From Piezodorus guildinii (lineage: Eukaryota > Arthropoda > Insecta > Hemiptera > Pentatomidae), in contig CM041297.1 of assembly GCA_023052935.1 (NCBI GenBank), positions 46,748,417 through 46,812,416 on the forward strand: a stretch of DNA of 64,000 bases, in the 5' to 3' direction. The position numbers were made by a program, and so were the translations under genes. The notes under the pieces are model-generated. The model did not search any database, had not been told where the DNA came from, and was given only the letters and a program-made list of their open reading frames with translations. Below are positions 19,540 through 31,070 of the stretch, piece by piece; position 1 is the stretch's first letter; each line of letters starts with the position of its first letter.

Positions 19540-21047
19540 ATAATAATAATAATAATAGGCTTAGCGAACCCGAAGGTTCGATGCCGATACCACCAAACTT
19601 CGCCTGCACAGACTCGTCCAATGTTCACCGGTCAAGCCCAAGCCCCCAAGATCAGCCTTAATGCAATCCTCCCATCGACGCTTCGGCCTACCTTTTAAAC
19701 GCCTACCATTCGGTTCAGCGAATACCAACTTTCTCGGAATCCGTTCCTCACTAAGCCCAACAACTTTACGCGCCCATTTGAGTCTCCGCGATGCTATCAA
19801 CTCAATTATATTCACAGGGTACAAACTCCGCAATTCCGCGTTGTGCAACCTTCTAAACTCTCCAGTGGCCTCATCTCTCTTCGGACCAAATATTTTACGC
19901 AGTACCTTATTCTCGAAAACCTTAAGCCGTTGTTCATCCTTCAAAGTAAGCGGCCACGTTTCGCATCCGTAAAGAACCGTTGGAAGAATAATAGTTTTAT
20001 AAATTCTAACCTTTAAGTTTTTAGACAGAAGCCGCGAGCTAAATAATTTAGCAACTGAATAATAACACGCATTTCCCACCTTTAACCGGGACTTTATTTC
20101 TTCCTGGATTTCATTTTTTCTTGTTATCATTGAACCTAAATACTTGAATTTCTCTACGCGTTCAAAAGTATGCCCTGAAATATTAATATCATCAAGATCG
20201 CCACCATTTCTGCTACTAATCATACATTTCGTCTTATCGGTATTTAATTCGAGACCTATTTGTTTATCGGTTTTTATTAACACACTTGTATTTAGTTGTA
20301 TAGTTTCCGTGTCTTCACCTAGTAGTACCAAATCATCGGCATACCCCAAAACCGGAATCTTGTCACCCATATTTAAGCCTTTCTCGGTGCACATCACCTT
20401 TTCTATAACATATTCTAAGGCTATATTAAACAAAACAGGTGAAAGGGAGTCACCCTGTTTTAAACCCGATCGCACCTCAAATCTCTCGGAGTAATTATGA
20501 CCGATTCTAACTTTATGAAATGTTTCCGACAAACACATCTCTACTAGGTTTACTAACTTTTTAGGTATCCCCTGTTCAATCATGATGTTATATAGCTTCT
20601 GACGGTCTATGGAATCATAAGCCTTTTTAAAATCTATATAAAGTTGATGGACTACACCGTTGTATTCCAGCTTCTTCTCTAATATTTGACGTAAGGAAAA
20701 TATTTGATCAATAGTCGAGCGATTCCGCCTAAAACCGCATTGGTAGTCTCCGATAATTTCCTCAGCGTATTCCGTGATTCGGCTAGTTAGTATTGACGAG
20801 AATATTTTATAGCATACTGGGAGAAGAGAGATCCCACGATAGTTGTTACAATCCGTTCTCGGTCCTTTTTTGTTAATCGGAATAAGTATTGATTCTTTCC
20901 ATTCTTCGGGTATTTTTTCATTTTCCCAGATCTTTTCAACTAAAACATGTAATTTGGAAACGCCCGCTTCTCCACACGCTTTGATTAATTCACTCGTGAT
21001 ATTATAATTTCCTGCAGCTTTATACCGTTTTAATTTTCCTATCACAT
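19540..21047 (-). mobile_element. RTE-type LINE, 5'-truncated, recent
   Basis: Minus-strand insertion with an ATT/AAT microsatellite tail (19540-19557), typical of RTE 3' ends. It is flanked by a perfect 14-bp target duplication, ATTAATTATACATA, at 19526-19539 and 21048-21061. It is 5'-truncated, so it lacks the endonuclease, but the RT frame is unbroken. Fragments of the same family lie at 4636-5104, 7526-7843 and 22915-23030. Confidence 0.93.
19561..21045 (-). CDS. RTE reverse transcriptase (partial, open)
   Basis: 494 residues in one open frame. The enzyme copies its RNA into DNA at the target nick. RT motif A is LYIDFKKAYDSIDR (about 135-148), motif B SGLKQGDSLSPVLFN (193-207) and motif C GYADDLVLL (234-242), so the catalytic aspartates are all present. 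The C-terminus has the RTE-type RPKRRWEDCIKADLGG. The N-terminal APE endonuclease of a full ORF (about 900-1000 residues) is absent through 5' truncation, so it is inactive despite the open frame. The first Met is internal, not a true start. Confidence 0.9.
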   Translation of the reverse strand: MIGKLKRYKAAGNYNITSELIKACGEAGVSKLHVLVEKIWENEKIPEEWKESILIPINKKGPRTDCNNYRGISLLPVCYKIFSSILTSRITEYAEEIIGDYQCGFRRNRSTIDQIFSLRQILEKKLEYNGVVHQLYIDFKKAYDSIDRQKLYNIMIEQGIPKKLVNLVEMCLSETFHKVRIGHNYSERFEVRSGLKQGDSLSPVLFNIALEYVIEKVMCTEKGLNMGDKIPVLGYADDLVLLGEDTETIQLNTSVLIKTDKQIGLELNTDKTKCMISSRNGGDLDDINISGHTFERVEKFKYLGSMITRKNEIQEEIKSRLKVGNACYYSVAKLFSSRLLSKNLKVRIYKTIILPTVLYGCETWPLTLKDEQRLKVFENKVLRKIFGPKRDEATGEFRRLHNAELRSLYPVNIIELIASRRLKWARKVVGLSEERIPRKLVFAEPNGRRLKGRPKRRWEDCIKADLGGLGLTGEHWTSLCRRSLVVSASNLRVR

Positions 21048-21158
21048 TAATTATACATATGATTAATAAATAAATGATGCAGAAGTTGACGGTGCGGTCA
21101 TCAAGGAAAACACTACTAAGTTAAAATAAAATAATTAAAAAAAAAAAAAATTAATGTG

Positions 21159-21199
21159 TGCCGACGGTTTAGACAACACTGTGAGCCTTCATCAGGGAT
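21159..21199 (-). ncRNA. decayed hammerhead-like motif
   Basis: On the minus strand: CCCTGATGAAGGCTCACAG, then TAAACCGTCGGCAC. It keeps the CUGAUGA box and the GUCGG flank able to pair with upstream CC, but the GAAAC box is TAAAC and stem II is lost. Same family as 52634-52674. Confidence 0.35.
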
Positions 21200-22399
21200 A
21201 ACTGAAATTACCTCAAAAGTGGCAATGAACCCTCAACCAGCTTCATTATGTATTCTCAACGTTCAACAATAACTCCATCATACAATTAATAATATTTTAA
21301 TTATCAATTCCACCACTATTAATATGTATTACAATTATAGGGTCAATATAAAATACAATATAATGCATATGGGTCAATCCAATCAAAATCGTCCAGAGCT
21401 TGACTTTCAACATTTCTGATTTTCATTATTTTTTTACCAGTTATTTCCATATCCCTTCCTAATTAAAAAACTAAATAAAATATTTTTTCTGGCTAATACG
21501 TTTAGTGTTGCAGCCATTATAAGTCAGCTTCGCGGCTGAAAACCTGTGTTGGGAAAATCCTTCTAGTTCCTGTAATTTTTTAGATATCAAATGAAAACAA
21601 AAATTGACAGTAAGATAAGGGTATGCTTTATATTTTTTCTCCCCTAAAACTCATTACCTAAAAGGTGAAGAAAGTGGTTTAAAAAGCATAAAGTGACCTT
21701 AAATAAAATAAACATGAAACAAACTTCCAGATAGGGTTAGTTCCTCGTTCAGTTAAATTTAAATTAAATATCGTGGAAGGGACGAGTTCCATAACCTTTT
21801 ACTTTGTCCCTATTGTGATATTCCGATTTTAAAATTGCTGAGCTTGGCAATAACTCTTCTTTAAAAATCTGTATAAATAAAAAACAATGTTAACACCATC
21901 CAAATTTTTAAAACAATTAGTGCAATCATAAGGCTATTCAAGAAAAAATAAAATTAAGCATGAGAATTATTTCTAACCTTCCTCCTTATAGCCCGTTAAA
22001 TGTTACAGTTAATGTAAATATTTGTGATTTTTTTTTAACCATTTGCGTGGCTACTTAGGTAAAATGTAGTAAGGACCAAACATGTAGATAATCATTTATC
22101 TAATCATAATATATTATAATCATTATTCTAGTTTTTATTTTGTTCTCAAATATGGAAAATTACCGGGGTTGATAAATTTCAAAGAAAACGTTATTTTAAA
22201 CTGCAAAGAGAATTTTACATATATCAATCTGTAATTGAATGGTGTTCAATACCAGCTAAATATTATCCCTCATGAAATATTCCACCTGGACCAAAATTCC
22301 CTCCTTGTTCCACTCCATACCACATGGGCACAGGCATACAGTCACACAGTATCACACACAGGTACAGGCACAGACAGACACACGCCCAAACACAGACAC
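21200..22399. other. AT-rich intergenic, nothing recognised
   Basis: Contains a CA-rich patch at about 22330-22400. No gene or element end could be supported. Confidence 0.45.
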
Positions 22400-22556
22400 G
22401 GGTACAAATACAGACCATTTTGTGTGGTACCTGGTAATTTGGACGCGTGGCAAGTTAATGTAACCTCTCAGACTTATACTTCCAGTGAAAACCCAAATTA
22501 GATTTTTTTTTCTCTTACTATGTATTTCATATATAGTAAGCGAAAGTAAAAAATAC
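22400..22556 (-). repeat. family A repeat, end fragment
   Basis: Ends TTACTATGTATTTCATATAT, AGTAAGCGAAAGTA, the palindromic terminus of family A (described at 37914-38775), preceded by a decayed ACCATTTTGTGTGGTACCTG/GTAATTTGGAC match to its interior. Confidence 0.5.
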
Positions 22557-22914
22557 AAAATTATAATATTTAATGGAAATAATAGACTTAAGTTAGTGAA
22601 TAGTAACTTTCTTTTATAAATATGGATTGCGAAGTTTATAGTTCGCTTTAGTTATTGACCAAAGTTAGTTATAAATACAGTGATGGAAAAAAGTATTTGC
22701 ACAACACGTTTTTATAAATAAATTAGTTCAAGGAAACATAAAACTTCGCTTTCCTTTGCAAACATGAAAAGTACATTTATTAAAAACTGAAAAAACCCTT
22801 TTATAAAAAAATAAAAACACTTCATAATCAAACAAGATAATTAAAACAATAAAAGTTCTTGGAAAAAATTATTTGCGCACTTCCACATTAACAAGTTAGG
22901 ACTCAATTTTAATA

Positions 22915-23030
22915 ATAATAGGCTTAGCAAACCCGGAGGTTCGATGCCGATACCACCATTCCGCCTAAACAGACTCGTCTAATGTTCACCATTCAAGCTC
23001 AAGCCCCCGAGATCAGCCTTAACGCAATTT
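22915..23030 (-). mobile_element. RTE LINE tail inserted in Tc1
   Basis: About 115 bp starting AATAATAGGCTTAGC and matching the extreme 3' end of the 19540-21047 RTE, with small internal differences. Strongly 5'-truncated. Confidence 0.8.
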
Positions 23031-23217
23031 TAGTATTTTGTAAATAGGCCATTAGCGTCAATAATTGCTTGTAGACGTCTGGGCATTGAATGTTCCCATT
23101 CTTGAATAAGAAGTTGTTTAAGGTGGTGTCCACTAGTGATATGGTGTTTTCTTACATTTTGGTCAAGGGTGTGCCATAAATTTTCAATTATATTTATATC
23201 TGGTGACTGAGGAGGAG

Positions 23218-23790
23218 CTATCTTGGAACATTAAATATTAACCACTCCTTTGTTCTCCTCGCAGTATGTTTTGGATCGTAGTCCTGCTGCAAATAGTACT
23301 GATCCTGGATTCCGATTTTTTCAACACTAACAGGCAAATTACTGCGTAAAATATTCACATAGCATTCTGCATTTAAAATTCCTTCGAAGCTCACAAGATT
23401 TCCCACGCCATGGTAGGAACACACCCCCAAACCATAACATGCCGTCTGCCATGCTTTTCAGTCGTTAAAACATTGCTTCTTTAGGTCTTCATTACAATAT
23501 CGTCATATCGTCCTTTAACCTTCTGAACCTAACAAATTAAATTTGCTTTAGTCAGAAAAGACCACATTTTCCCAAAAGCTTAAGGATTTCTGTGCGTACT
23601 CCCTAGCAAATACAAGGCGCTTTTTGCGATTCGTTTCACTGATGTATGGCTTCTTTCTCGAAACTCTACCATGAAGCCCTTCCGAATTCAGGGCATATCT
23701 AATTGTTCTGCTAGTAAAATTGACTCCAGACGTTGATTGGACCATGGCAGCCAGCTCCCGAGAACTTATCACGGGATTTTTAAGAGCTTC
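23218..23790 (-). pseudogene. Tc1 transposase, broken
   Basis: The N-proximal piece (23772 down to 23548) reads MISSRELAAMVQSTSGVNF, SRTIRYALNSEGLHGRVSRK and AREYAQKSLSFWENVVFSD, covering the paired-like helix-turn-helix and the first catalytic Asp (FSD). The C-proximal piece (23430 down to 23218) has YYLQQDYDPKHTARRTKEWL, around the second catalytic Asp. The two are in different frames with a gap, and the final Glu region is damaged. Confidence 0.87.
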
Positions 23791-24177
23791 TTTTCTTATT
23801 TTCCTCTTCAGCCTGGGATTAACTTTTTTGGACGCCCTTTACACTCTCTGTTTTAGGTTGAACTACGTGCCTCATTTCTTTTTTAGATGTATCTCATTGT
23901 AGAAAAGTTCAACCCTGAGAAATCGGAAATTTGGCGATTTGTTTTTTGCAAACAATTTTTTCGCGAGTCCCAGTACACAGTTTACTTGTCTTTGGCATGA
24001 TAATTGTCTATTGCCTGAAGGAAACTTATTGAAAGTCTACAGAATACTGGTAATAACGATTAGTAAACAAACTTATGGACACAGGAGGATTACTGCAAAA
24101 GTAAACAGAGCTGGTGAATCATAGTAGACCAAGTGTGCAAATGCATTTTTCCAAGCACTTTTGTTGTTTTAATTTTT

Positions 24178-25002
24178 ACTTTCACTTAGTATATATATAG
24201 TAAGGGAAAGTATTGCGATCGTGAAAATTTTCGAAATCCAGTTTTCAAATGAAACACGCGTGAAAAGGTCTGTGTGTGGTAACTCCCGGGGGGAAACGAA
24301 AAGTCCTATTAAACTGAAATTTCACATTTAAGATAACTATTCGCCCGAGATGTTAAAACATTTTTTTCAACAAAATCGAATAACCAGATGAGCCACTTTA
24401 TACCGTGCATTATGCGACTTTTTATGATTTTCTCAAAAACGGTTCCGGCGATTATGATTAAACTCGCTGTATCGATGTAAAATTTAATAGGCTTTAATAT
24501 CATGTAGGTTTCATTCAACTAAAAATAGTCTGACAGGGCTTAAATGCCGATATTTTAAATTTTCTTCCTCTAAAGTTAATTTAATTTTTTAAGGTTTTAT
24601 GACATTGACCATTTCATCTGATTAGCATTGCTAAAAATCAGGTGCATATAGAAGTTGAACGGATCCAACTAAAGGAGAAAACTGCAAAAATATTTTTTAA
24701 ATTCAATTTTTTGTTTTTGAACTGAAGAACAGTAATAAACATGTATAATATGCCGTTGGAATACTAAAGATTTTAGAAAAAATATTATCTCATACATTCT
24801 ATTGTAACGGAGAATGAAGAAATGCCGATAAAACAAACTGATTGTCGTCAATAATAATAGAATAGATTATTAAATAAAACACATGTTTCTATTAAAATTC
24901 AATTTAATTAATTCGTTGACAATTTATTTGTATCTTAAATGCATTTAAAAATTCTTAAAATAATATTTACAACGGAGATAAGTGATGTTGCGAACACCAG
25001 AG
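24178..25002 (+). repeat. family A repeat, near full length, inside Tc1
   Basis: Runs from TACTTTCACTTAG to AACGGAGATAAGTGATGTTG and CACCAGA. Because it interrupts the Tc1 3' arm (compare the intact left arm at 22760-22870), its two ends are fixed by the break points. That shows family A is a mobile unit of about 825 bp and not a local satellite. Confidence 0.8.
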
Positions 25003-25429
25003 TTTTTTATTTCATTATGAAGTGTTGTCATTTTTTTACAAAAGGTTTCTGTCAGTTTTTAATAAATGTACTTTTCATTTTTGCAAAGGAAAGCGAAGTT
25101 TTTAGGTTTCCTTGAACACATTTATTCATAAAAACATGAGGTGCAAATAAATACTTTTTTCCATCACTGTATATAAAACGAACTAGGCAGTGGACATTGG
25201 TGTTTAACCACAAGTCACCACTTAGTAGTTTAAGTATTCTTTCAAAACTAGTTCTTTCAAAAGATCTATTAAACCAGTTAGGATTTAGGCTGTTGTAAAA
25301 CAATTTCGTGAATCTTCGTAAGCATCATTTCTTTTCATAGAATATTCAATTTCAATAATTGCAAATAATAAAATAAAATGACCAATCATTCCTTATTATG
25401 GTAAGGTCATTATTCAACATACCATACCA

Positions 25430-25433
<4 letters not shown>

Positions 25434-25513
<80 letters not shown>

Positions 25514-25710
25514 ATATATATATATGTGTATATGTATATGTATAAACATACATACATAAATGTATATATTTGTATATGAGACTTAAGATAGGAGAGCTAG
25601 GCTAAAGTGATAAGAAAGGAGACGTGGGAACTGCAGGTAGCGTTCAGTCTCAGGCCGGCAGCTGCTCTCTCAATGCTGCCTCTTCCTGTCGCTGTCTGCT
25701 CTACAAGTAG

Positions 25711-25800
<90 letters not shown>

Positions 25801-25802
25801 AT
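25434..25802. repeat. (TA)n microsatellites flanking unique DNA
   Basis: 25434-25572 and 25711-25780 are almost pure TA, the second followed by (GT)n to 25802. Between them, 25573-25710 is GC-richer and unrecognised. Tyr-Ile open frames here are artefacts. Confidence 0.92.
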
Positions 25803-25875
25803 AGCTCTTTTATGTACCTATAAATACCTTCTTATGTAACATGTATATTATAGCTTTATCGATGAATTAGTTTTT

Positions 25876-26634
25876 ACTTTCACTTACCTATATATGAAAT
25901 ATATAGTACGGGAAGTATTCCGATTGGGAAAATTTTCGAATTCCAGTTTTCAACGGAAATACACGTTTTAGGGTTCCCTGAGTCCAAATGACCAAGTCCC
26001 GCAAAAAGGTGTGTGTGTGTGTGTGGTAACTCCCGGGCTAAAACAAAAAGGGCTATGAAATTGAAATTTCATATTTAAGACAACTAAACGCCCGAGATGT
26101 TACAAAAACTTTTTCATCAAAATCACCCAGAGCCACTTTGTACCATGCCATTTTACACCTTTTTACGATTTTCTCCAAAACAGCTCTAACGATTTTGATT
26201 AAACTCTATATATCGATGTAAAAATGTATGTGCTTTGATATGATGTAGGTTTTATTCCGATTGGAATAGTATGACAGCGCTTAAATACCGATATTAAAAT
26301 TTCTTCTCCTAAAGTACCTCTAATTTTGTAGATAACTTAAGAACAGTAAATATACATATATGATATACCGTTGGAAAACTAAAGGTTTAGAAGAAATATT
26401 ATCTCATGTACAAGCTTTTAAAAGTTAATAGAGAGTGATGAAAAGCCGATAAAACTAACTGATTATTTTAGATAATAATATAATATATTTTTTAATATAA
26501 CACGTTTTTCTACAGAAATTAGATTATTTATTCCTTAATGGTTTCACTAATTTTTATCTCTAACTGCATTTGAAAATTCTTTAATCCATTTTTAAAATGG
26601 ATGTAAGTGAAAGTAATGTGCTGTCCGCAACAGA
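25876..26634 (+). repeat. family A repeat, full-length but decayed
   Basis: Starts ACTTTCACTTACCTATATAT and ends ATGTAAGTGAAAGTAATGTG and GCAACAGATTTTTT. Includes the internal (GT)n stretch at 26010-26023. Confidence 0.82.
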
Positions 26635-26930
26635 TTTTTTTGTTTTTAAACATAAGAACAGTAATAATCATTTTATAATAAACCGTTGGAAAGCTAAAGA
26701 TTTTAGAAAAAAATTATCAATACACAAGCTTATAAAAGTTAATAAATAGTGATAAAAAAACGATAAAACTAACTGATTATTTTAGATATAATATAATAGA
26801 TTTTTAACAATCATGTTTTTATAAAAATTCAATTTAATTAATTTTTAATGTATTCACTCATTTTTATCTCTAACTGTATTTGAAAATTCTTTAATCCATT
26901 TTTAAAACGTTTGAATCCTAAGTCTTTAAA
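26635..26930 (+). repeat. family A partial tandem copy
   Basis: Directly continues the previous copy with a second version of the 3' third (AACCGTTGGAAAGCTAAAGA, AACTAACTGATTATTTTAGA), giving a head-to-tail partial duplication. Confidence 0.75.
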
Positions 26931-27708
26931 TTTAATAATTATTTATTATATGATATTCCGATCATAAACAAGTCATGTTCACGATTAAAAAATAAATTTC
27001 TTTAATAGCACTAAAATAATTAAATCGATAAATATAAAAAAAAAAAATCATCCCCTAAATACATAAAAATGATCGAAAATTAATTAAAGTAAAAATAAAA
27101 AGCGGTTTATTAGTTGAACATCTTCGAATATAGAAGGAAAAAATAAATAACAATGAACATATATATATATTAATGTATATTTTATTCGTTTTTTTTTTCT
27201 TGCGGTAAATTGCAGTATTAAAGATAAGAGTGTAAGAAACTGGACTTAAAATCCCCAAATCGAGGTCAGAGCTTTTGCACATCTACTATTTTCATTGTGA
27301 GTACTTTTTCCTTGAAATTCGCCTGACATGATGATAGAGACAGGCAAGTAATTAAGTGAAATAACTTTTACGATAGTAGGAGGATTTCATCTAAAGAACA
27401 TACAAGTCCTTGAAGAGTGTGTTTAAAAATTGCAGTTCGTTCCGCAAATTTCCTATTAAAGCATACTAAAACACCCGTGCGAAGCAGGGGCGGATCCACT
27501 ATTTAAAAAATAAATCTTGCATTGGATGGTTTCCTACTCGAGTTATATTTCTTTTGGGTATTCCCTCAGAAGCGGGTTTAACCCAAAAGAGAAAAAAAAT
27601 ATTATGAAATTCACCACTATTCCTGTAATAGTTACTCATTCTATCCCAAAGGATTATCTCGGTTGACATTTTAATGACTAAATAAGCGTAGATATACAGA
27701 CAGCAGTG
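26931..27708. other. AT-rich spacer
   Basis: No gene found. CACCCGTGCGAAGCAGGGGC at about 27472 resembles a terminus seen in other insect repeats, but no second end was found. Confidence 0.4.
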
Positions 27709-27925
27709 CTAACAAGATAACCGACAGGAGGGTAATGACGGACGTATTAGGGTCCATTGTAGGGAGGAAGAGCTGGAGGGCAGGCGACCGGCCACGCGGC
27801 TGGAACACGCTCCAGGGGAGGCCGAGGGAGCTCTCGTAGCGTGGCGGATCGCATCCACCTTAGCCCAAGTCTTGCCTTCATCCATTATACATGTATGTTC
27901 GTTCACTTCTATCAACGAGATATAC
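27709..27925. other. isolated GC-rich block, unrecognised
   Basis: About 170 bp (27720-27890) of markedly GC-rich sequence in AT-rich surroundings. The minus strand is open (DEGKTWAKVDAIRHATRAP and a Ser-rich stretch), but I see no family signature. Could be part of an unrecognised transposon or a gene fragment. Confidence 0.35.
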
Positions 27926-27926
27926 A

Positions 27927-29160
27927 GGGGGTCAAAAAAGTATTGGCACACCCTGTTATTTCCATTTAATTCTTAAAGTATGTAACTTATTATTCAGCAA
28001 TAATTTTTTTTCTTGAATAGACATTAAAAACCATTGATATAGCCAAAATAAAATTGAAATAATTAAGGTAGAGATGAAGGAGGAAATTTTTTTTTTTTTT
28101 AATGTTTTATTGATATTTACAACTGTACATACAATATATACAACAAGTAAATGGGCTAATTTACACTTATGGGCGTGATAATGCCTTGTGAAGAAACTAC
28201 CCAGTGGTAGCACTTCAAAGTCAATTTAATTAAAGTAAGTCTCGAGGCCATCGTCTTTTCAGTCGCCTCGGAGGTTTGTCAGGAATAGATGGTAATGATA
28301 AGTTGCGTACAAGAGGATTCGTGTGGGTTGGTAGTTTGGAATGAAAAAAAGGCATATCTGTTTCGGGCTAGTTCTGCGACAAATGGGATATTTAGGTCAT
28401 TATGGATAATTTTATTCGTAACGAAATAAGGAGCATTTAGGATTTTGCGTTTGTCAAGATGAAGTCCTAGGTAACGGATTTGTTCAACAGGTATGAGTGG
28501 GGTATTATTAAAGGATACAGTGAAGCAGGAAGTCATCGGTTTGCGGCGAAGGGTAAAGGTAATTTGGTGGGATTTGTTAGGATTTATTTTAATCATCCAG
28601 TTCTGACACCATTCCCAATGGCTGTGATGTGAGACTGAAGGGTTCGGGATGCATCGGATGGATCATTATGGACCGATAACACACAAGTGTCATCCGCATA
28701 AGTTGTGAGGACAGTGGATGGATGGAGTGGAATATCAGCTGTATATACCGTATAAAGGATGGGACCTAAGATACTACCCTGAGAGACACCTGCAAACTGA
28801 GAAAATATGGAAGAGTAGGAAAGGTTATGATTTACTTTGAAGGTTCTATTAGTGAGGTAAGAACGGATTATCAAGTAGTATGTTGCGGGAAGGAATTGAC
28901 GAAGTTTATAAAGGAGTCCTGGGTGCCAGACTCGGTCGAACGCTTGTTCCACGTCGAGAAAAGCACCCGTGCAATACATTCCGCAGGAGGAAAATAAAAT
29001 GTAAAAATGTAAGTAAAAAAAATATTGGCAATGCCATTTATTGATAACAAACATATCATATTTAAGTAAATAAAAGTCATTAATATTTTTCTATAATTTC
29101 ATTCTATCCACAGTGATTTACGATTTACCTTTGATTAATTAATCACTTTTCATGTAAGTT
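27927..29160. mobile_element. Tc1-like remnant split by a LINE
   Basis: The left end TACAGGGGGTCAAAAAAGTA at about 27926 is a Tc1-type inverted repeat. A second AAAAAATATTGGCAATGCC block appears at about 29015, after the LINE. The right end is not clear and no transposase is readable. Confidence 0.45.
28087..28984 (-). mobile_element. jockey-type LINE with internal deletion
   Basis: The minus strand, with a T-run at 28087-28100 as poly(A) tail and a target duplication AGGAGGAAA at 28078-28086 and 28985-28993, encodes FLDVEQAFDRVWHPGLLYKL (RT motif A), GVSQGSILGPILYTVYTADI (motif B) and TTYADDTCVLSV (motif C). After a frameshift at about 28593 it reads MIKINPNKSHQITFTLRRKP. It then jumps from LDKR to KILNAPYFVTNK, losing about 190 nt present in the 16106-17187 copy. 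5'-truncated and dead. Confidence 0.9.
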
Positions 29161-29736
29161 GACTGTCTGTAAACAGCTATATAAATACATTTTTGACGCG
29201 CTCTAGCGGCTAAACGGTTGGTCCCACAAAAAAACTTTTCATATGAAAAATGGAGGAAATTTTAATTAATTGGATTATGTGCATAGAACGTTTTATCCGA
29301 AAACCCTTCGTTTTCGAGATGTAGTAAAAAACAACAGAAAATGTGCCAAAATTTTGGCAAAAAGTGTGAAAAAAAAACATGCTCCGGACAAACTTTTTGC
29401 CCGCAAACTTCAGATTCGTATTCAGCGACCCAAAGAACATAGAGGGTTAAACAAATTAAAACTGGATCAAAACTTAATATGACTAGCCTATAACTGTTAT
29501 AACTTAAAATAATTATTTTGGAAATAAAAAACCATTGTGTAATAATTTGCAGCGTTTTTAACCAGCTGTTTGGCACGCTCTAGATCGGTTGGTATGCTTT
29601 GAGAGAAAATTTGACGGCAGTTTCCCAGTGAGAAATTCAGTGGAGAATATTTTTTGTTATATATCATTTATCGCTAGGACCTACAGTTTAGGAGCAATAT
29701 TTTGCCTTGGTTGGAAAATATCACGTTTTGGCAATG
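29161..29736. other. unassigned repeat-like DNA
   Basis: Contains GACGCGCTCTAGCGGCTAAA at about 29194 and a related GCACGCTCTAGATCGGTTGG at about 29572. The stretch between has open frames with no family match. Confidence 0.35.
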
Positions 29737-29885
29737 TGTTACCTTTGTGACTATGTGACGGTCTTCCTGAATTTTTTAATCGCGAAGCAGCTGATGTGTG
29801 ACAGTCAAAAGCCATAGTTACAAGTCAGTGTCTAGTAATCAAACATCAACAAAATCTTCAATACGGTTTGAAGATTAGAAGTTTA
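29737..29885. repeat. repeat inverted at 39195-39345
   Basis: GCAGCTGATGTGTGACAGTC, AAAAGCCATAGTTACAAGTC and TTTGAAGATTAGAAG recur in reverse complement about 9.4 kb away. Nature unknown; here it abuts a LINE 5' end. Confidence 0.65.
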
Positions 29886-29886
29886 T

Positions 29887-30258
29887 GTTTAATAAAACTT
29901 CGCAAAATCCTAAATGCTCCTTATTTTGTCACAAATAAAATTATCCATAACGACCTTAATATCCAATTTGTTGCAGACCATTTTCGTATCAGATATAGCA
30001 CTTTCAATTCCAAACTTCCAACCCACATAAACCTTATTGTCCGCGACCTGTCAACCTCACATATTCCTTATAACCCTCTGAGGCGATTGAAAAGAAGATG
30101 GTCTCGGGATCTACTTACTTAAATAAACATCGAAGTTCTAACGCTGGGTAGTTTCTTCACAAGCCTTTTCACGCCCTTTATTATTATTCAACAATTTTGC
30201 TTGTTATATTTGTGTTATATACAGTTGTAAAATTCAATAAAACATAAATAAATAAAAA
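29887..30258 (+). pseudogene. jockey-type LINE 3' end
   Basis: The plus strand encodes RKILNAPYFVTNKIIHNDLN, SKLPTHINLIVRDLSTSHIP and NPLRRLKRRWSRDLLT-stop, then a 3' UTR and an A-rich tail. Imperfect AAGTTTAT copies flank it. 5'-truncated copy of the family at 16106-17187. Confidence 0.85.
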
Positions 30259-30296
30259 GTTTATTGAAAAACTGTTTTTTATTTTTACTTTTTATT

Positions 30297-30510
30297 TTTT
30301 ACCTATTATAGTAAGGGGAAGTATTGAGGTGGTGAAAAAGTTCTGTGTACGCGGTAAGTTTAGTTCGAAAACGAAAGTTTGTATAAAACTGAAATTTCAA
30401 ATTTATAATCGTATCCACCGAATATGTTACAGAAACTTTTTTCAACAAAATCAGAGCCACCACACTTCCACATTTTTACGATTTTCTCACAAACGGCTCT
30501 AACTGAGCAA
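30297..30510 (+). repeat. family A repeat, decayed 5' part
   Basis: Starts TTACCTATTATAGTAAGGGG and continues through ACTGAAATTTCA, ATGTTACAGAAACTTTTTTC and ACGATTTTCTCACAAACGGC. The second half is missing. Confidence 0.7.
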
Positions 30511-30984
30511 GTATAGTCCAGATCATCTCGTCGAGACTGTTGTGTTTACACTTATCGCAAACTTGAACGAGTTTTGAAATATAATTTTTTTTTTTTTTCA
30601 TATTGAATAGATGTATTTATAGGACTAGGGTATCTGAAAGCTTATCGCCCGATACCGTAATCAGCCAACCTTTTCCATTACCTAATTGTAATTGTGTAAT
30701 CAACATGATCATATTTTCTTATAGGTCTTTAAAGATCATTTAAAACTTTAATTTAATTAAAGAAAAACATATTTGTTTGTACTTTAAGACTTTTTAAAAC
30801 ACAAGTCATCGCATACGCATATGTATTCTTAAAAAAGGATTACTGCTCATTCTTTAAAAAATCTGTGAAATCTGTAACATGGAGTCAGGCTGTTGCCAAA
30901 AAAGTATTTTCGTACATAGGCGTAAGCACGATTTTCGTTCGCGCGTACCAGGCTGGTTAAATATAATCAGAACGTCACTTGCAT

Positions 30985-31070
30985 TAACTTTTGAAAACTG
31001 GAATTCGATAGTTTTTACGATAACAAAACTTTCCCTTGCTATATATATATTTACATTTGTAAAAGATAGT
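30985..31070 (-). repeat. family A end fragment
   Basis: GAAAACTGGAATTCGATAG and AACTTTCCCTTGCTATATAT match the palindromic end of family A in reverse orientation. The rest of 30511-31394 holds nothing I recognise. Confidence 0.45.

Larger units (their letters stand above)
22678..25169 (-). mobile_element. Tc1 transposon with nested insertions
   Basis: Long inverted repeats (about 170 bp) begin CAGTGATGGAAAAAAGTATT at 22678 and end with its complement at 25169, with TA on both sides. Between them lie a Tc1 transposase in pieces (minus strand), an RTE tail (22915-23030) and a family A copy (24178-25002). Without the insertions the element would be about 1.55 kb, the normal Tc1 size. Confidence 0.88.

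Noticed and set aside
19661..20494. Plus-strand ORFs within the RTE element
   Set aside because: Antisense shadows of the 494-residue reverse transcriptase frame.
27470..27500. Possible second Helitron or SINE end (CACCCGTGCGAAGCAGGGG)
   Set aside because: Only one end seen; no paired terminus, hairpin or tail found nearby.
29270..29482. Possible Tc1 DNA-binding segment
   Set aside because: Lys-rich frame, but no helix-turn-helix or catalytic block could be matched.
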